From Thermogladius sp. (GTDB taxonomy: Archaea > Thermoproteota > Thermoprotei_A > Sulfolobales > Desulfurococcaceae), in contig WYEE01000063.1 in assembly GCA_009904025.1 (NCBI GenBank), forward strand, positions 1 to 6,608: a stretch of DNA of 6,608 bases. Direction: 5' to 3'. Made by a program: the position numbers and the translations under genes. Below are positions 1-5,578 of this stretch, piece after piece. How positions within the stretch are numbered: position 1 is the stretch's first letter; each line of letters begins with the position of its first letter. The notes below the pieces were generated by a model. That model was not told the DNA's origin and made no database searches. It saw only the letters and a list, made by a program, of their open reading frames with translations.

Positions 1-11
1 GCGACTTAAAC

Positions 12-311
12 ATGATGGACTCTACTATTTACAGAGTGGACTCTGTAGCGGAAAAAATCCTGCACTCACCCAGCGGGTACAAGCCGTTGTTTAATGTGTT
101 GAAAGTAGATGAGGGGAAGCTGGAAAAGCTCGTCGAATTCGATTTATCTCTCGGCGAGAACGTGACTACTCTCCTAAACGAGGTTAAAGAGAAGTCGGGG
201 AAGGTTTCGACCATTGATGATATAAGGGGTTTATTCCAGAAAGTTCTCGCAGAGATCGAGAAGATCGAAGAGCTAGTTAATATGAGAGAAAATTACATTC
301 AATTACTATGA
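12..311 (+). CDS. Small helical protein of unknown function, possibly 5'-truncated by the window edge
   Basis: I do not recognise this 99-residue protein. It is charged and appears mostly helical, with a C-terminal stretch (about residues 66-96) rich in E, K, I and L that could form a coiled coil. It has no cysteine, signal peptide or membrane segment. The start is uncertain. The frame is still open through the first bases of the window (codons GAC TTA AAC precede the ATG), two ATGs lie in tandem at 12 and 15, and no Shine-Dalgarno motif is visible, so the gene may begin upstream. Its TGA stop at 309-311 overlaps an ATG at 308 (ATGA), which suggests translational coupling to the next gene. 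It is therefore probably the first visible member of the SPFH/zinc-ribbon operon and may work with it. Coding status is well supported by operon position and composition; function is unknown. Confidence 0.72.
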   Translation: MMDSTIYRVDSVAEKILHSPSGYKPLFNVLKVDEGKLEKLVEFDLSLGENVTTLLNEVKEKSGKVSTIDDIRGLFQKVLAEIEKIEELVNMRENYIQLL

Positions 312-349
312 TGGGGTGGTTTAAACGTCCTCTAAGCAGACCAACGTGA
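308..349 (+). other. 13-codon coupled leader ORF, or displaced 5' end of the SPFH gene
   Basis: An ATG at 308 overlaps the preceding TGA stop (ATGA), and a second ATG follows at 311. This frame reads MMGWFKRPLSRPT and stops at 347-349. The stop in turn overlaps the GTG at 346 (GTGA), which opens the SPFH frame. Proteins of this SPFH family often begin with a short M-G-x-F-like segment before the first conserved block. Here that segment is in a different frame from the rest. The SPFH frame itself is open back only to a TAA at 322-324, reading TSSKQTN just before V-I-E-W. A one-base gain between about 323 and 345 would fuse the two. This is either a genuine leader peptide or a frameshift, through mutation or sequence error. 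Confidence 0.45.
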
Positions 350-1311
350 TTGAATGGGTTAACCCTGGTTCAGATGACATCCTGTGGGTCTACCCTCACG
401 AGAACATCAGGTGGGGTAGCGTAGTCGTCGTACACGAGTACGAGGCAGCTGTTTTCATGAGGGATGGGAAAGTATACGATGTCCTACCCCCTGGTAGGCA
501 CATGGTTACAACCCAGAACATACCTTTATTAACCAAGGCCTACAACCTCGTTATGGGCTACGGGGAAACACCCTTCAAGGCTAGGGTTGTCTTCGTATCC
601 ACCAAGCAGTTCCGGGGGAGATTCGGCCTTTCGACACGTGTGAAACTTGGGCCGAGAACACTCTACATGACCGAGCTCCAAATGTACGGGGACTACTGGT
701 TTAGAGTTGTAGACCCAGTTCTATTCCTTACTCAAATAGCTGGTGCAGTAGCTTCACTGACTACCCCAGCCGTAACCGAGTTCCTGAGATCCTATTTCGT
801 AGAGCTGTTTATGCAAGAGGTATCGAGGTTCACAGCTATTGACATCTACACGAATCTCAGAGATGTCGAGACAAAGGTTAAGTCGAGTAGTATATACGAT
901 GCCTTCAAGAGCAGGGGGCTCGAATTAATCGATGTGAAGATAGCCGGCGTATCTCTACCCCAATTGGAGAAAATGGAGAAAGAGGATCCAACGTACGGCC
1001 TCCCGCTGTTAATCGCCATACAGAAAGGAGACGAGGATAAGGTGCTTGAGATCATTAGAACGGTAGAGAGTCTAAGGGCACTAGGTAGAGCTCCCGGTGT
1101 GGGTGTCCTGGGGGCTCTTGTAGCTCTACCCAGCCTCTTGCAACCAGCTACACAGCCATCGCCACCCCAGGCCCCGCAGCAGGTGAAGGAGGAGAAGCCT
1201 ATCATAGAGAAGTTGAGGGAGTTGAAGAGGATGCTGGATGAGGGGTTGATAACACAAGAGGAATATGAGAAATTGAAGAAGGAGCTTCTCGAGGAATTCA
1301 AGAGAACGTAG
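346..1311 (+). CDS. SPFH/band 7 (COG4260, virion core protein-like) protein with C-terminal SHOCT domain
   Basis: This is a 321-residue SPFH (prohibitin/band 7) family protein of the COG4260 type, related to Bacillus YdjI. Visible signatures are the N-terminal V-I-E-W and D-D-I-L-W-V-Y-P blocks, then the SPFH core at about 24-205, which includes TTQNIPLLTK, F-V-S-T-K-Q-F and the beta-strand/helix pattern ending in I-A-G-V-S-L-P. A short hydrophobic Gly/Ala/Leu segment follows (251-265), then a Pro/Gln linker (266-281). The protein ends in a SHOCT-like short helical domain at about 285-318 (LDEGLITQEEYEKLKKELL). Such proteins oligomerise on membranes as scaffolds; membrane association here is inferred. 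There is no clear transmembrane helix. The GTG start at 346 has no nearby Shine-Dalgarno motif and depends on coupling to the 308-349 leader. The true N-terminus may lie at 308 or 311 if a frameshift is present. The gene sits 17 bases upstream of a zinc-site gene and is probably in one operon with it. Confidence 0.88.
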   Translation: MIEWVNPGSDDILWVYPHENIRWGSVVVVHEYEAAVFMRDGKVYDVLPPGRHMVTTQNIPLLTKAYNLVMGYGETPFKARVVFVSTKQFRGRFGLSTRVKLGPRTLYMTELQMYGDYWFRVVDPVLFLTQIAGAVASLTTPAVTEFLRSYFVELFMQEVSRFTAIDIYTNLRDVETKVKSSSIYDAFKSRGLELIDVKIAGVSLPQLEKMEKEDPTYGLPLLIAIQKGDEDKVLEIIRTVESLRALGRAPGVGVLGALVALPSLLQPATQPSPPQAPQQVKEEKPIIEKLRELKRMLDEGLITQEEYEKLKKELLEEFKRT

Positions 1312-1328
1312 AGCGGGGTTTATGCTTC

Positions 1329-2342
1329 TTGATGAAGTTTTGGAAAAGCGATGTAGAGAAGTATGAGGATGAGATGAATAAAGCATTCGACGCCAGGAAT
1401 AAGGGGAAGATAGATGAAGCCATTGAGCATTTCATGAAAGCATACGAGCTAGCCGTGAAATCTAGAGACGGGAATTTGAGGGAGAGGGCTCAGATAGCGT
1501 ACTCGTATGCAACCCTGTACAAGGCTTTAAGGACTAGAAGTAGCAGGGATTTCGGAGAGGCTTATAAGGCGGTTTCAGTTCTCAAACCAGATGTAGAATT
1601 CGACCTCGCGTTGCCCAGGAGGGTTAAAGCAGGCGAGCTGGCGGAAGACCTCCGCCTCTTGAGTATAATCTATAGTCTGCCCCCAGTAGACCTCTCAAAC
1701 CTCTCGAAGTATAGCCCTGAGGATGCTGGGAGATACGATGAGGCCGCTAAAGAGTTCATCTCCAAGAACGGTGGGAGATTCACTATTGAGGATCTAGTAG
1801 ACATCCACGACACATTTGAGTCGATAGGGTACAGATTCCTAGCAATCTCAAAAATGATTCCGGCGGCTCATGTGGAGGATGAGGATCCCGATAAGGCGGT
1901 TCAGATCTACACGGAGGCTCTTGGCTACCTCAACCTAGCTGCTCGCGCGGATCAACTGGTTAAGAAAGTAAATGATAGGATAAGCAAGCTCAGCAAGGCT
2001 ACGAGATGCTGGATCTGCCACAGGCCTATTCAAGGAGAGGAGGTAAACTTCATCTACTTGGACACCTTCACCACGAAATACATGTTGAAGAAATACGGTG
2101 GTGAAGACCAGATGATGCTCCAGGAAGGGAAGGTGGCTGTGTGCGCTGTCTGCTACGGCTCTATTTACAAGCTCAGCGACAAGATATCGAAATACTACTA
2201 TGACAAGGCGATGGAGGAGATGAGGAGGCTGGAGGAGAGGTTAATGGCTCAGATAGCCGTCCTCAGATCTGAGGTGGAGATTCTAAGGGCCTCAATAACC
2301 TCGGTTAGAGCGGGGTATAGGAGAAGTGGCCCAGGCATATAA
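1329..2342 (+). CDS. TPR-like helical protein with split four-cysteine zinc site
   Basis: The product has 337 residues. The N-terminal part is helical; the stretch at about 12-46 (ARNKGKIDEAIEHFMKAYEL) looks like a tetratricopeptide-type repeat. A second repeat-like segment lies near 187-207. A four-cysteine site follows, CWIC at 227-230 and CAVC at 272-275, which very likely binds one zinc ion. The 41 residues between the two pairs are longer than in a normal zinc ribbon. A charged helix with coiled-coil character (about 288-326) ends the protein. The start is either TTG 1329 or the adjacent ATG 1332. A GGGGT motif at 1315-1319 favours TTG on spacing (9 bases), but the difference is one residue. 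The gene follows the SPFH stop by 17 bases and overlaps the next gene by 17, so all three are likely co-expressed. Helical repeats plus zinc site suggest a protein-binding adaptor. No enzyme motif was seen. Confidence 0.85.
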   Translation: MMKFWKSDVEKYEDEMNKAFDARNKGKIDEAIEHFMKAYELAVKSRDGNLRERAQIAYSYATLYKALRTRSSRDFGEAYKAVSVLKPDVEFDLALPRRVKAGELAEDLRLLSIIYSLPPVDLSNLSKYSPEDAGRYDEAAKEFISKNGGRFTIEDLVDIHDTFESIGYRFLAISKMIPAAHVEDEDPDKAVQIYTEALGYLNLAARADQLVKKVNDRISKLSKATRCWICHRPIQGEEVNFIYLDTFTTKYMLKKYGGEDQMMLQEGKVAVCAVCYGSIYKLSDKISKYYYDKAMEEMRRLEERLMAQIAVLRSEVEILRASITSVRAGYRRSGPGI

Positions 2343-3735
2343 GCTGAGGTGCGCTAACTGCGGCGCACCCCTACCGCAACCGAGGCAGGGCGAGGAGTAT
2401 GTTAGGTGCGAGTACTGCGGGTACTGGAATAAGATCGCGGACTCCGAGGCCTACACGGTTAAACTCCTTGAGGAAGTTAAGCAGTGGGTTTACAGCCTAG
2501 TCCCAAGGCAGATAATTACCTCGACTACAGCAGACCTTGTCGCGAGACATCACTTATTCCAGGAGAGCATCCTCCCCAAACTAACTCCTAAACTAGCTAC
2601 AGCCAGGGCGGAGTTCTATAGAACCATGGCGAGAAGCCTCATAGATATCAAGGGCCTCCTCGGGAGGGAGGGCTCAAATGATCCTAAAAGGTATTTCGAG
2701 GAGGCTGTCAAGCTGGAGGGGTTGGGCGAGCTAGTGGCAACGGAGGAGGACTCCTCTCTCTTAAACCAGGTTACAGGGTACTATAACGCGCTGGCATACA
2801 TAAATAATGCCTTAGTTAACGCTGCCAAGGAAAATTATTCTGAGGCAGCTAGGAATTTCGCTGAAGCGTACAAGATAGTTGAGACCATAGGGGAGTCCGC
2901 GTTTGCCCGGAGAATAAGAGTGGCAAGCGAGGTCTACAGGGCGCTCGGCGAAATCATGAATAGGAACCCGCAGGCGTCTAAAACCATACTGGAAGGCTTG
3001 TCGAGTGTTGACTCAGCTGACAGAAACCGTGTTGAGATTGTAGCAACCATAGTGGATTGGTCTAACACCTGGTTCCAGCAAGGTAGAGACCCTCTCGAGC
3101 CTTATGTTAGGGTTGTAGAGTACATTAAAAAATACGCCTCGATAACCGGCGGAATCGTTGAAGAACAGTTACCCGAGCTTGTAAAAGAGTACGCGAGGCT
3201 CAATATTTCGAAGGCTGGTGTTTCAACAGTAAGGTATGTGGCAGGCGATGGGAACGTCTACATGCCTTTCTATTTATCAAGTGTTACTCTCACGCTGGTC
3301 TCAGGAGGTCTACTCCGCAAAAAGGGTGGCGAGGCCACTTTCGACACAGTGATACCGGCATCCACACCTCTAACACACCCACCTGTAGTCGATTTAAACT
3401 ACTTCCTAGAGGCAAAGGGAAAAGACTTGTATGGGAAGATAAATGCTTACACAACACTTTGTGTTCAGAAGGTTAAGAGTGGTCTAAGAAGCGATTACTT
3501 GAATCCAAACACCCCTGTTCTACCCCCACTCACAACGAGACGGCTTGCCGAGAAGTATTTCTATGATGCATGGAGGGCGAGTGGAGGGATGCTAAAGGTT
3601 ACAAATGTGGCTGTGGATGTTGGAGACTTGATATATTTGCCTGCGAAGGTCAAACAGGGCTATGTCGAACTATGCGATGGGACTATTAAATTATATATTA
3701 AGAACCCTAGTAGTTTTGAGAGTATGGTGGTTTAG
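2326..3735 (+). CDS. Zinc-ribbon protein with helical repeats and beta-rich C-terminal domain
   Basis: The product has 469 residues and opens with a compact zinc ribbon, CANCG at 9-13 and CEYCG at 28-32, of the kind found in many archaeal zinc-ribbon adaptor proteins. Residues about 45-295 are predominantly helical, with a TPR-like segment at about 152-187 (NAAKENYSEAARNFAEAYKI). From about 300 onward the pattern shifts to alternating hydrophobic residues typical of beta structure, including F-Y-L-S-S-V-T-L-T-L and a final GDLIYLPAKVKQGYVELCDG stretch. I see no transmembrane helix and no catalytic motif. The GTG start at 2326 overlaps the upstream gene by 17 bases. It has a GGGGT motif at 2312-2316, and the frame is closed by a TAA at 2296-2298 with no better start between. 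Bacterial ydj-type envelope-stress operons also pair a zinc-ribbon protein with an SPFH protein, so a partner or tether role for the SPFH protein is inferred. Confidence 0.86.
   Translation: MAQAYKLRCANCGAPLPQPRQGEEYVRCEYCGYWNKIADSEAYTVKLLEEVKQWVYSLVPRQIITSTTADLVARHHLFQESILPKLTPKLATARAEFYRTMARSLIDIKGLLGREGSNDPKRYFEEAVKLEGLGELVATEEDSSLLNQVTGYYNALAYINNALVNAAKENYSEAARNFAEAYKIVETIGESAFARRIRVASEVYRALGEIMNRNPQASKTILEGLSSVDSADRNRVEIVATIVDWSNTWFQQGRDPLEPYVRVVEYIKKYASITGGIVEEQLPELVKEYARLNISKAGVSTVRYVAGDGNVYMPFYLSSVTLTLVSGGLLRKKGGEATFDTVIPASTPLTHPPVVDLNYFLEAKGKDLYGKINAYTTLCVQKVKSGLRSDYLNPNTPVLPPLTTRRLAEKYFYDAWRASGGMLKVTNVAVDVGDLIYLPAKVKQGYVELCDGTIKLYIKNPSSFESMVV
3726..3730 (+). promoter_or_regulatory. 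Shine-Dalgarno motif GGTGG for the membrane-protein gene
   Basis: GGTGG lies inside the last codons of the upstream zinc-ribbon gene, six bases before the GTG at 3737. It decides the start of the membrane protein. A longer reading frame from an ATG at 3662 would overlap the upstream gene by 74 bases and has no comparable motif. Confidence 0.7.
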
Positions 3736-3736
3736 T

Positions 3737-4075
3737 GTGGGCGGATTCCTTAAATACAACCCGCTCTACGATTTCATAATCCTAGTCGCAGGCGTGGTCT
3801 TAGGGATAGTATTATCTTACAATCTACCAGCGGTTAAATCGGCGTCTGCAGGGCTCCTCTTGATCTCAGCGTGGCTAGCTTTAACAGGCTTCCTCCTTGA
3901 GAGGGGGCATGCTCTCCTTGTTTCAAGACGTAGCGTGAGAGGCGCGCTGGGCGTTATCCTGCTCTCCGCCTCCTCTAGCATCCTCCTGTCTTTAGATGCT
4001 AGGATGACTGCGGTAGTTATAGTGGCTGGGCTCGGCTTCGCAGGGGTATACGCTTATCTCCTAGAGAAACACTAG
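3737..4075 (+). CDS. Small membrane protein with four predicted transmembrane helices
   Basis: The 112-residue product is almost entirely hydrophobic. Four membrane spans are visible at about residues 11-28, 36-54, 68-86 and 90-109. A short loop with E-R-G-H follows span 2, a basic loop S-R-R-S-V-R precedes span 3, and the protein ends in L-E-K-H. I do not recognise the family. The GTG start is supported by GGTGG six bases upstream and begins one base after the TAG stop of the zinc-ribbon gene, so translation is probably coupled. It appears to be the last gene of the operon and is the only obvious integral membrane protein among the five. It may anchor the soluble SPFH and zinc-ribbon partners at the membrane, much as a membrane protein does in the Bacillus ydj operon; that role is inference. 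Confidence 0.8.
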   Translation: MGGFLKYNPLYDFIILVAGVVLGIVLSYNLPAVKSASAGLLLISAWLALTGFLLERGHALLVSRRSVRGALGVILLSASSSILLSLDARMTAVVIVAGLGFAGVYAYLLEKH

Positions 4076-4154
4076 GGGCTCCTCCGATATCTAATCTCGA
4101 TAAGCCTGCAGCATCATACTTGCAAGAGATATGTTACTCTAAACCTCTGCTATG

Positions 4155-4165
4155 TTTTATTAATA
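4155..4165 (+). promoter_or_regulatory. Possible TATA box for the HEPN/nucleotidyltransferase pair
   Basis: The AT-rich stretch TTTTATTAATA lies in the gap after the membrane-protein gene and resembles a crenarchaeal TATA element. Transcription starting about 26 bases downstream would begin near 4186-4190, just before the GTG at 4195 and about 40 bases before the ATG at 4228. A second AT-rich stretch at about 4182-4188 (TATAATT) is an alternative. The motif is short, and its placement depends on which start codon is used. Confidence 0.4.
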
Positions 4166-4227
4166 GGGTGGAGAGATCGAGTATAATTGAGCTGGTGGTC
4201 GCGCTGAGCATCACGCTCTACAGGGAG

Positions 4228-4581
4228 ATGATTGAAAGAGCTAAGCACCTGTATAGAATCAGCGTTAACGATGTGTCTGCGGGCAGATACGACATCGCGC
4301 TTTTTCACCTCGAGCAGGCTGTTCAACTATCCTTGAAAGCATACTTATTGAAAACCCTCGGAGACTTTCCTAGGACACACTCCATAAAAGACTTAGTTGA
4401 GCTCAGCGAGGACAGTTGTCTCGTGAAACTTTCCGAAGAAAAATGGTATGTTATAGACATACTGGAGGACGCTTATACAGGTGCGCGTTATTTTCTCCGT
4501 AGTTACGGCGAGAGGGAATATAATGAGGCAAAAAACTTCGTGGAAGGGGTCTTCAAGTGTATAGGCATATCAACTACTTGA
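4228..4581 (+). CDS. HEPN-domain protein, partner of the downstream minimal nucleotidyltransferase
   Basis: The 117-residue product matches the HEPN family (Pfam PF05168 type). Diagnostic parts are the helix GRYDIALFHLEQAVQLSLKA at about residues 19-38, then F-P-R-T-H-S-I-K-D-L (47-56), and a C-terminal helix with D-A-Y-T-G-A-R-Y, the usual position of a conserved tyrosine/arginine. HEPN proteins form helical dimers. Some are RNases and others regulate or accept nucleotidylation by the partner MNT enzyme. The C-terminal R-x4-6-H RNase motif of toxin-type HEPN proteins is not visible; the only R-x6-H spacing (R20 to H27) lies in the early helix. Cleavage activity is therefore doubtful. Start choice is uncertain. 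ATG 4228 gives a typical family length, GTG 4195 would add 11 residues and fits the TATA spacing, and TTG 4120 looks too long. The gene overlaps the nucleotidyltransferase by 25 bases, so the two are co-translated. Confidence 0.83.
   Translation: MIERAKHLYRISVNDVSAGRYDIALFHLEQAVQLSLKAYLLKTLGDFPRTHSIKDLVELSEDSCLVKLSEEKWYVIDILEDAYTGARYFLRSYGEREYNEAKNFVEGVFKCIGISTT
4546..4550 (+). promoter_or_regulatory. Shine-Dalgarno motif GGGGT for the nucleotidyltransferase
   Basis: GGGGT lies within the end of the HEPN gene, six bases before GTG 4557. It supports this start over the later in-frame TTG at 4578, whose first bases overlap the HEPN stop codon. Confidence 0.62.
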
Positions 4582-4877
4582 AGAAAACAAAGAAGGATCT
4601 AGAGGAAAACCTGGAAAAATACCTCTCTGCATTGAAAAAACTCGCTGAGAATTACCGCGGTAAAGTTTACTTGTTCGGCTCCTATCTAAGAGGGGAAAAC
4701 ATAGGCGCTAGCGACATAGACGTTCTAATAGAGATACCGGATGAAATAGATAGGTTGAGAGTCTTACACGAGGCAAGAGGTCTAGTGCCGAATAGAAGGA
4801 TAGAGATCCATGTTTTAAATGAGAAAGATGCGGAAATCTTCAAGAAGTTGATCAAAGATTTCAGGGAGCTCACCTAA
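4557..4877 (+). CDS. MNT-type minimal nucleotidyltransferase
   Basis: The 106-residue product is a minimal nucleotidyltransferase of the pol-beta superfamily (PF01909 type). The core motif is exact: G41-S42, ten residues, then D53-I-D55, in the context V-Y-L-F-G-S-Y-L-R-G. A third acidic residue follows in R-I-E-I-H (E83). These carboxylates bind the metal ions used to transfer a nucleotide to a protein or other acceptor. A charged helical lead (about 1-35) precedes the catalytic strand. The length is normal for the family, and all catalytic residues are present, so the enzyme is probably active. It is paired with the upstream HEPN gene with a 25-base overlap. In characterised MNT/HEPN systems the nucleotidyltransferase can act as antitoxin by modifying the HEPN partner. 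Whether that applies here is uncertain because the HEPN protein lacks the usual RNase motif. Confidence 0.9.
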   Translation: MYRHINYLKKTKKDLEENLEKYLSALKKLAENYRGKVYLFGSYLRGENIGASDIDVLIEIPDEIDRLRVLHEARGLVPNRRIEIHVLNEKDAEIFKKLIKDFRELT

Positions 4878-4892
4878 GAACCAATGATCTAC

Positions 4893-4979
4893 GTGTGGAG
4901 AGAGAAGAAGATTCCGGAGCATCTGTATATAAACGGTGATTCAGCGACTTGGATCAAACGGTAGAAAGCATCTCCACAC
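4893..4979. repeat. 9-bp inverted repeat in the convergent intergenic gap
   Basis: GTGTGGAGA at 4893-4901 is the perfect reverse complement of TCTCCACAC at 4971-4979, separated by 69 bases. The arms frame most of the gap between the plus-strand nucleotidyltransferase gene and the minus-strand small-gene pair. The spacer is long for a terminator hairpin, and no T-run follows on either strand. A chance match is possible. Confidence 0.35.
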
Positions 4980-5007
4980 AAGTAGGTAAAGTATTAGGTG
5001 TTATCAT

Positions 5008-5298
5008 CTACTCGAGAAGAACAAGGCGGTTTATTTTATCTCTTAATCTCCCGATAAGCTCATTATCGCTACTAGCGATTATGTACAGCCCCTCCGGCTG
5101 GTATTCAAGCGAGTAGCAATCTGTTGAAGTAGACTTGGAGAACAAAGTGATCTTCCCTACAATAAAGCCTTCGATCTTCTCGACACAGAGAATAAACCTT
5201 GGCTCGCCTCTATCATGGAGTATGTAGAGCTTGTACTCCCCTTGATCCTCCTCGTAGACTTTACCAAACATCTTGCTTAACTCTGCTTTTAGTGACAA
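5008..5298 (-). CDS. Small protein of unknown function, second gene of a minus-strand pair
   Basis: I do not recognise this 96-residue protein. After a short helical start (MSLKAELSKMFGKV) it shows alternating hydrophobic strands (Y-K-L-Y-I-L, F-I-L-C-V-E, G-F-I-V-G-K-I-T-L-F, G-L-Y-I-I-A) and ends in a helix (ELIGRLRDKINRLVLLE). This suggests a small alpha/beta fold. Two cysteines (38 and 61) are present but form no motif. There is no membrane segment. The start is TTG at 5298, supported by GGGGT seven bases upstream within the end of the previous gene. The later ATG at 5271 would remove nine residues. It lies 11 bases after the stop of the 77-residue gene, so the two are probably one transcript. 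It converges on the nucleotidyltransferase gene. Confidence 0.75.
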   Translation of the reverse strand: MSLKAELSKMFGKVYEEDQGEYKLYILHDRGEPRFILCVEKIEGFIVGKITLFSKSTSTDCYSLEYQPEGLYIIASSDNELIGRLRDKINRLVLLE

Positions 5299-5309
5299 AT
5301 TGTCGACCC

Positions 5310-5543
5310 CTAGACTTCTTCAACTCTCCTTCTAACTTCATCTGGTAGATCCTGCTCCTTAACCACCGTGGCTGAAGGAGGGGGGTTTCTAGTTTTAACT
5401 GATGTCACAACATAGTTCCCCGGGTTGTTTAAGTCACCGGCTTCATTCCCTTTCTTCCCGAACCTAATTTTAAGTAGCCTAACCTTGACGTAGAAGCCGT
5501 CTTCTCTTTCCACGTAGATATACTTCCCGTGCTTTAAACCCAT
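5310..5543 (-). CDS. Small basic protein of unknown function, first gene of a minus-strand pair
   Basis: The 77-residue product is rich in Lys, Arg and Glu. It begins with what looks like a small beta-barrel or sheet (K-Y-I-Y-V-E-R, F-Y-V-K-V-R-L-L-K-I-R-F), followed by a glycine/asparagine loop, a strand NYVVTSVKTR, and the P-P-P-S-A-T-V-V segment, and it ends in a short helix (LPDEVRRRVEEV). Composition and strand pattern would suit a nucleic-acid or ribosome-associated protein, but this is only a guess; no named family is recognised. The ATG start is well supported. GAGGTG lies six bases upstream, and a TATA box about 40 bases upstream would give a short leader. It is followed at 11 bases by the 96-residue gene, so the two probably form a bicistronic unit. 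Confidence 0.8.
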   Translation of the reverse strand: MGLKHGKYIYVEREDGFYVKVRLLKIRFGKKGNEAGDLNNPGNYVVTSVKTRNPPPSATVVKEQDLPDEVRRRVEEV

Positions 5544-5549
5544 GCTCTA

Positions 5550-5555
5550 CACCTC
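5550..5555 (-). promoter_or_regulatory. Shine-Dalgarno motif GAGGTG
   Basis: On the minus strand GAGGTG precedes the ATG of the 77-residue gene by six bases, a strong archaeal ribosome-binding site that fixes the start at 5543. Confidence 0.75.
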
Positions 5556-5578
5556 TATGTAGTCAATAAGTTCAAGGC

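Noticed and set aside
29..214. Minus-strand 61-codon frame opposite the first small gene
   Set aside because: It has Ser/Phe/Thr-rich shadow composition and opposes the operon direction, with no promoter or ribosome-binding motif.
320..326. TTTAAAC, identical in letters to a classic -1 slippery heptamer, at the frame conflict before the SPFH gene
   Set aside because: The upstream frame reads TTT AAA C rather than T TTA AAC, so the heptamer is out of phase. Slipping back one base would also re-pair the AAA codon with TAA. Programmed frameshifting is not supported.
1322..1366. 15-codon ATG frame just before the second zinc-site operon gene
   Set aside because: It is out of frame, only three bases from the GGGGT motif, and encodes no recognisable peptide; the adjacent TTG/ATG start fits better.
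846..1386. Minus-strand open frames of 151 and 86 codons opposite the SPFH gene
   Set aside because: They are rich in Ser, Phe, Leu and Pro in the way expected of an antisense shadow of a Lys/Glu-rich gene, and they lie opposite a strongly recognised protein.
3662..3736. Upstream extension of the membrane-protein gene to an ATG at 3662
   Set aside because: It would overlap the zinc-ribbon gene by 74 bases, whereas GTG 3737 has GGTGG at six bases and follows the upstream stop by one base.
4120..4227. N-terminal extension of the HEPN protein to TTG 4120
   Set aside because: It adds 36 residues not expected in the family and would place the TATA-like element inside the coding region. GTG 4195 remains possible, TTG 4120 does not look likely.
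4682..4873. Minus-strand 63-codon frame opposite the nucleotidyltransferase
   Set aside because: It is a shadow of a gene with intact catalytic motifs, with a serine/leucine-rich composition and no start signals.
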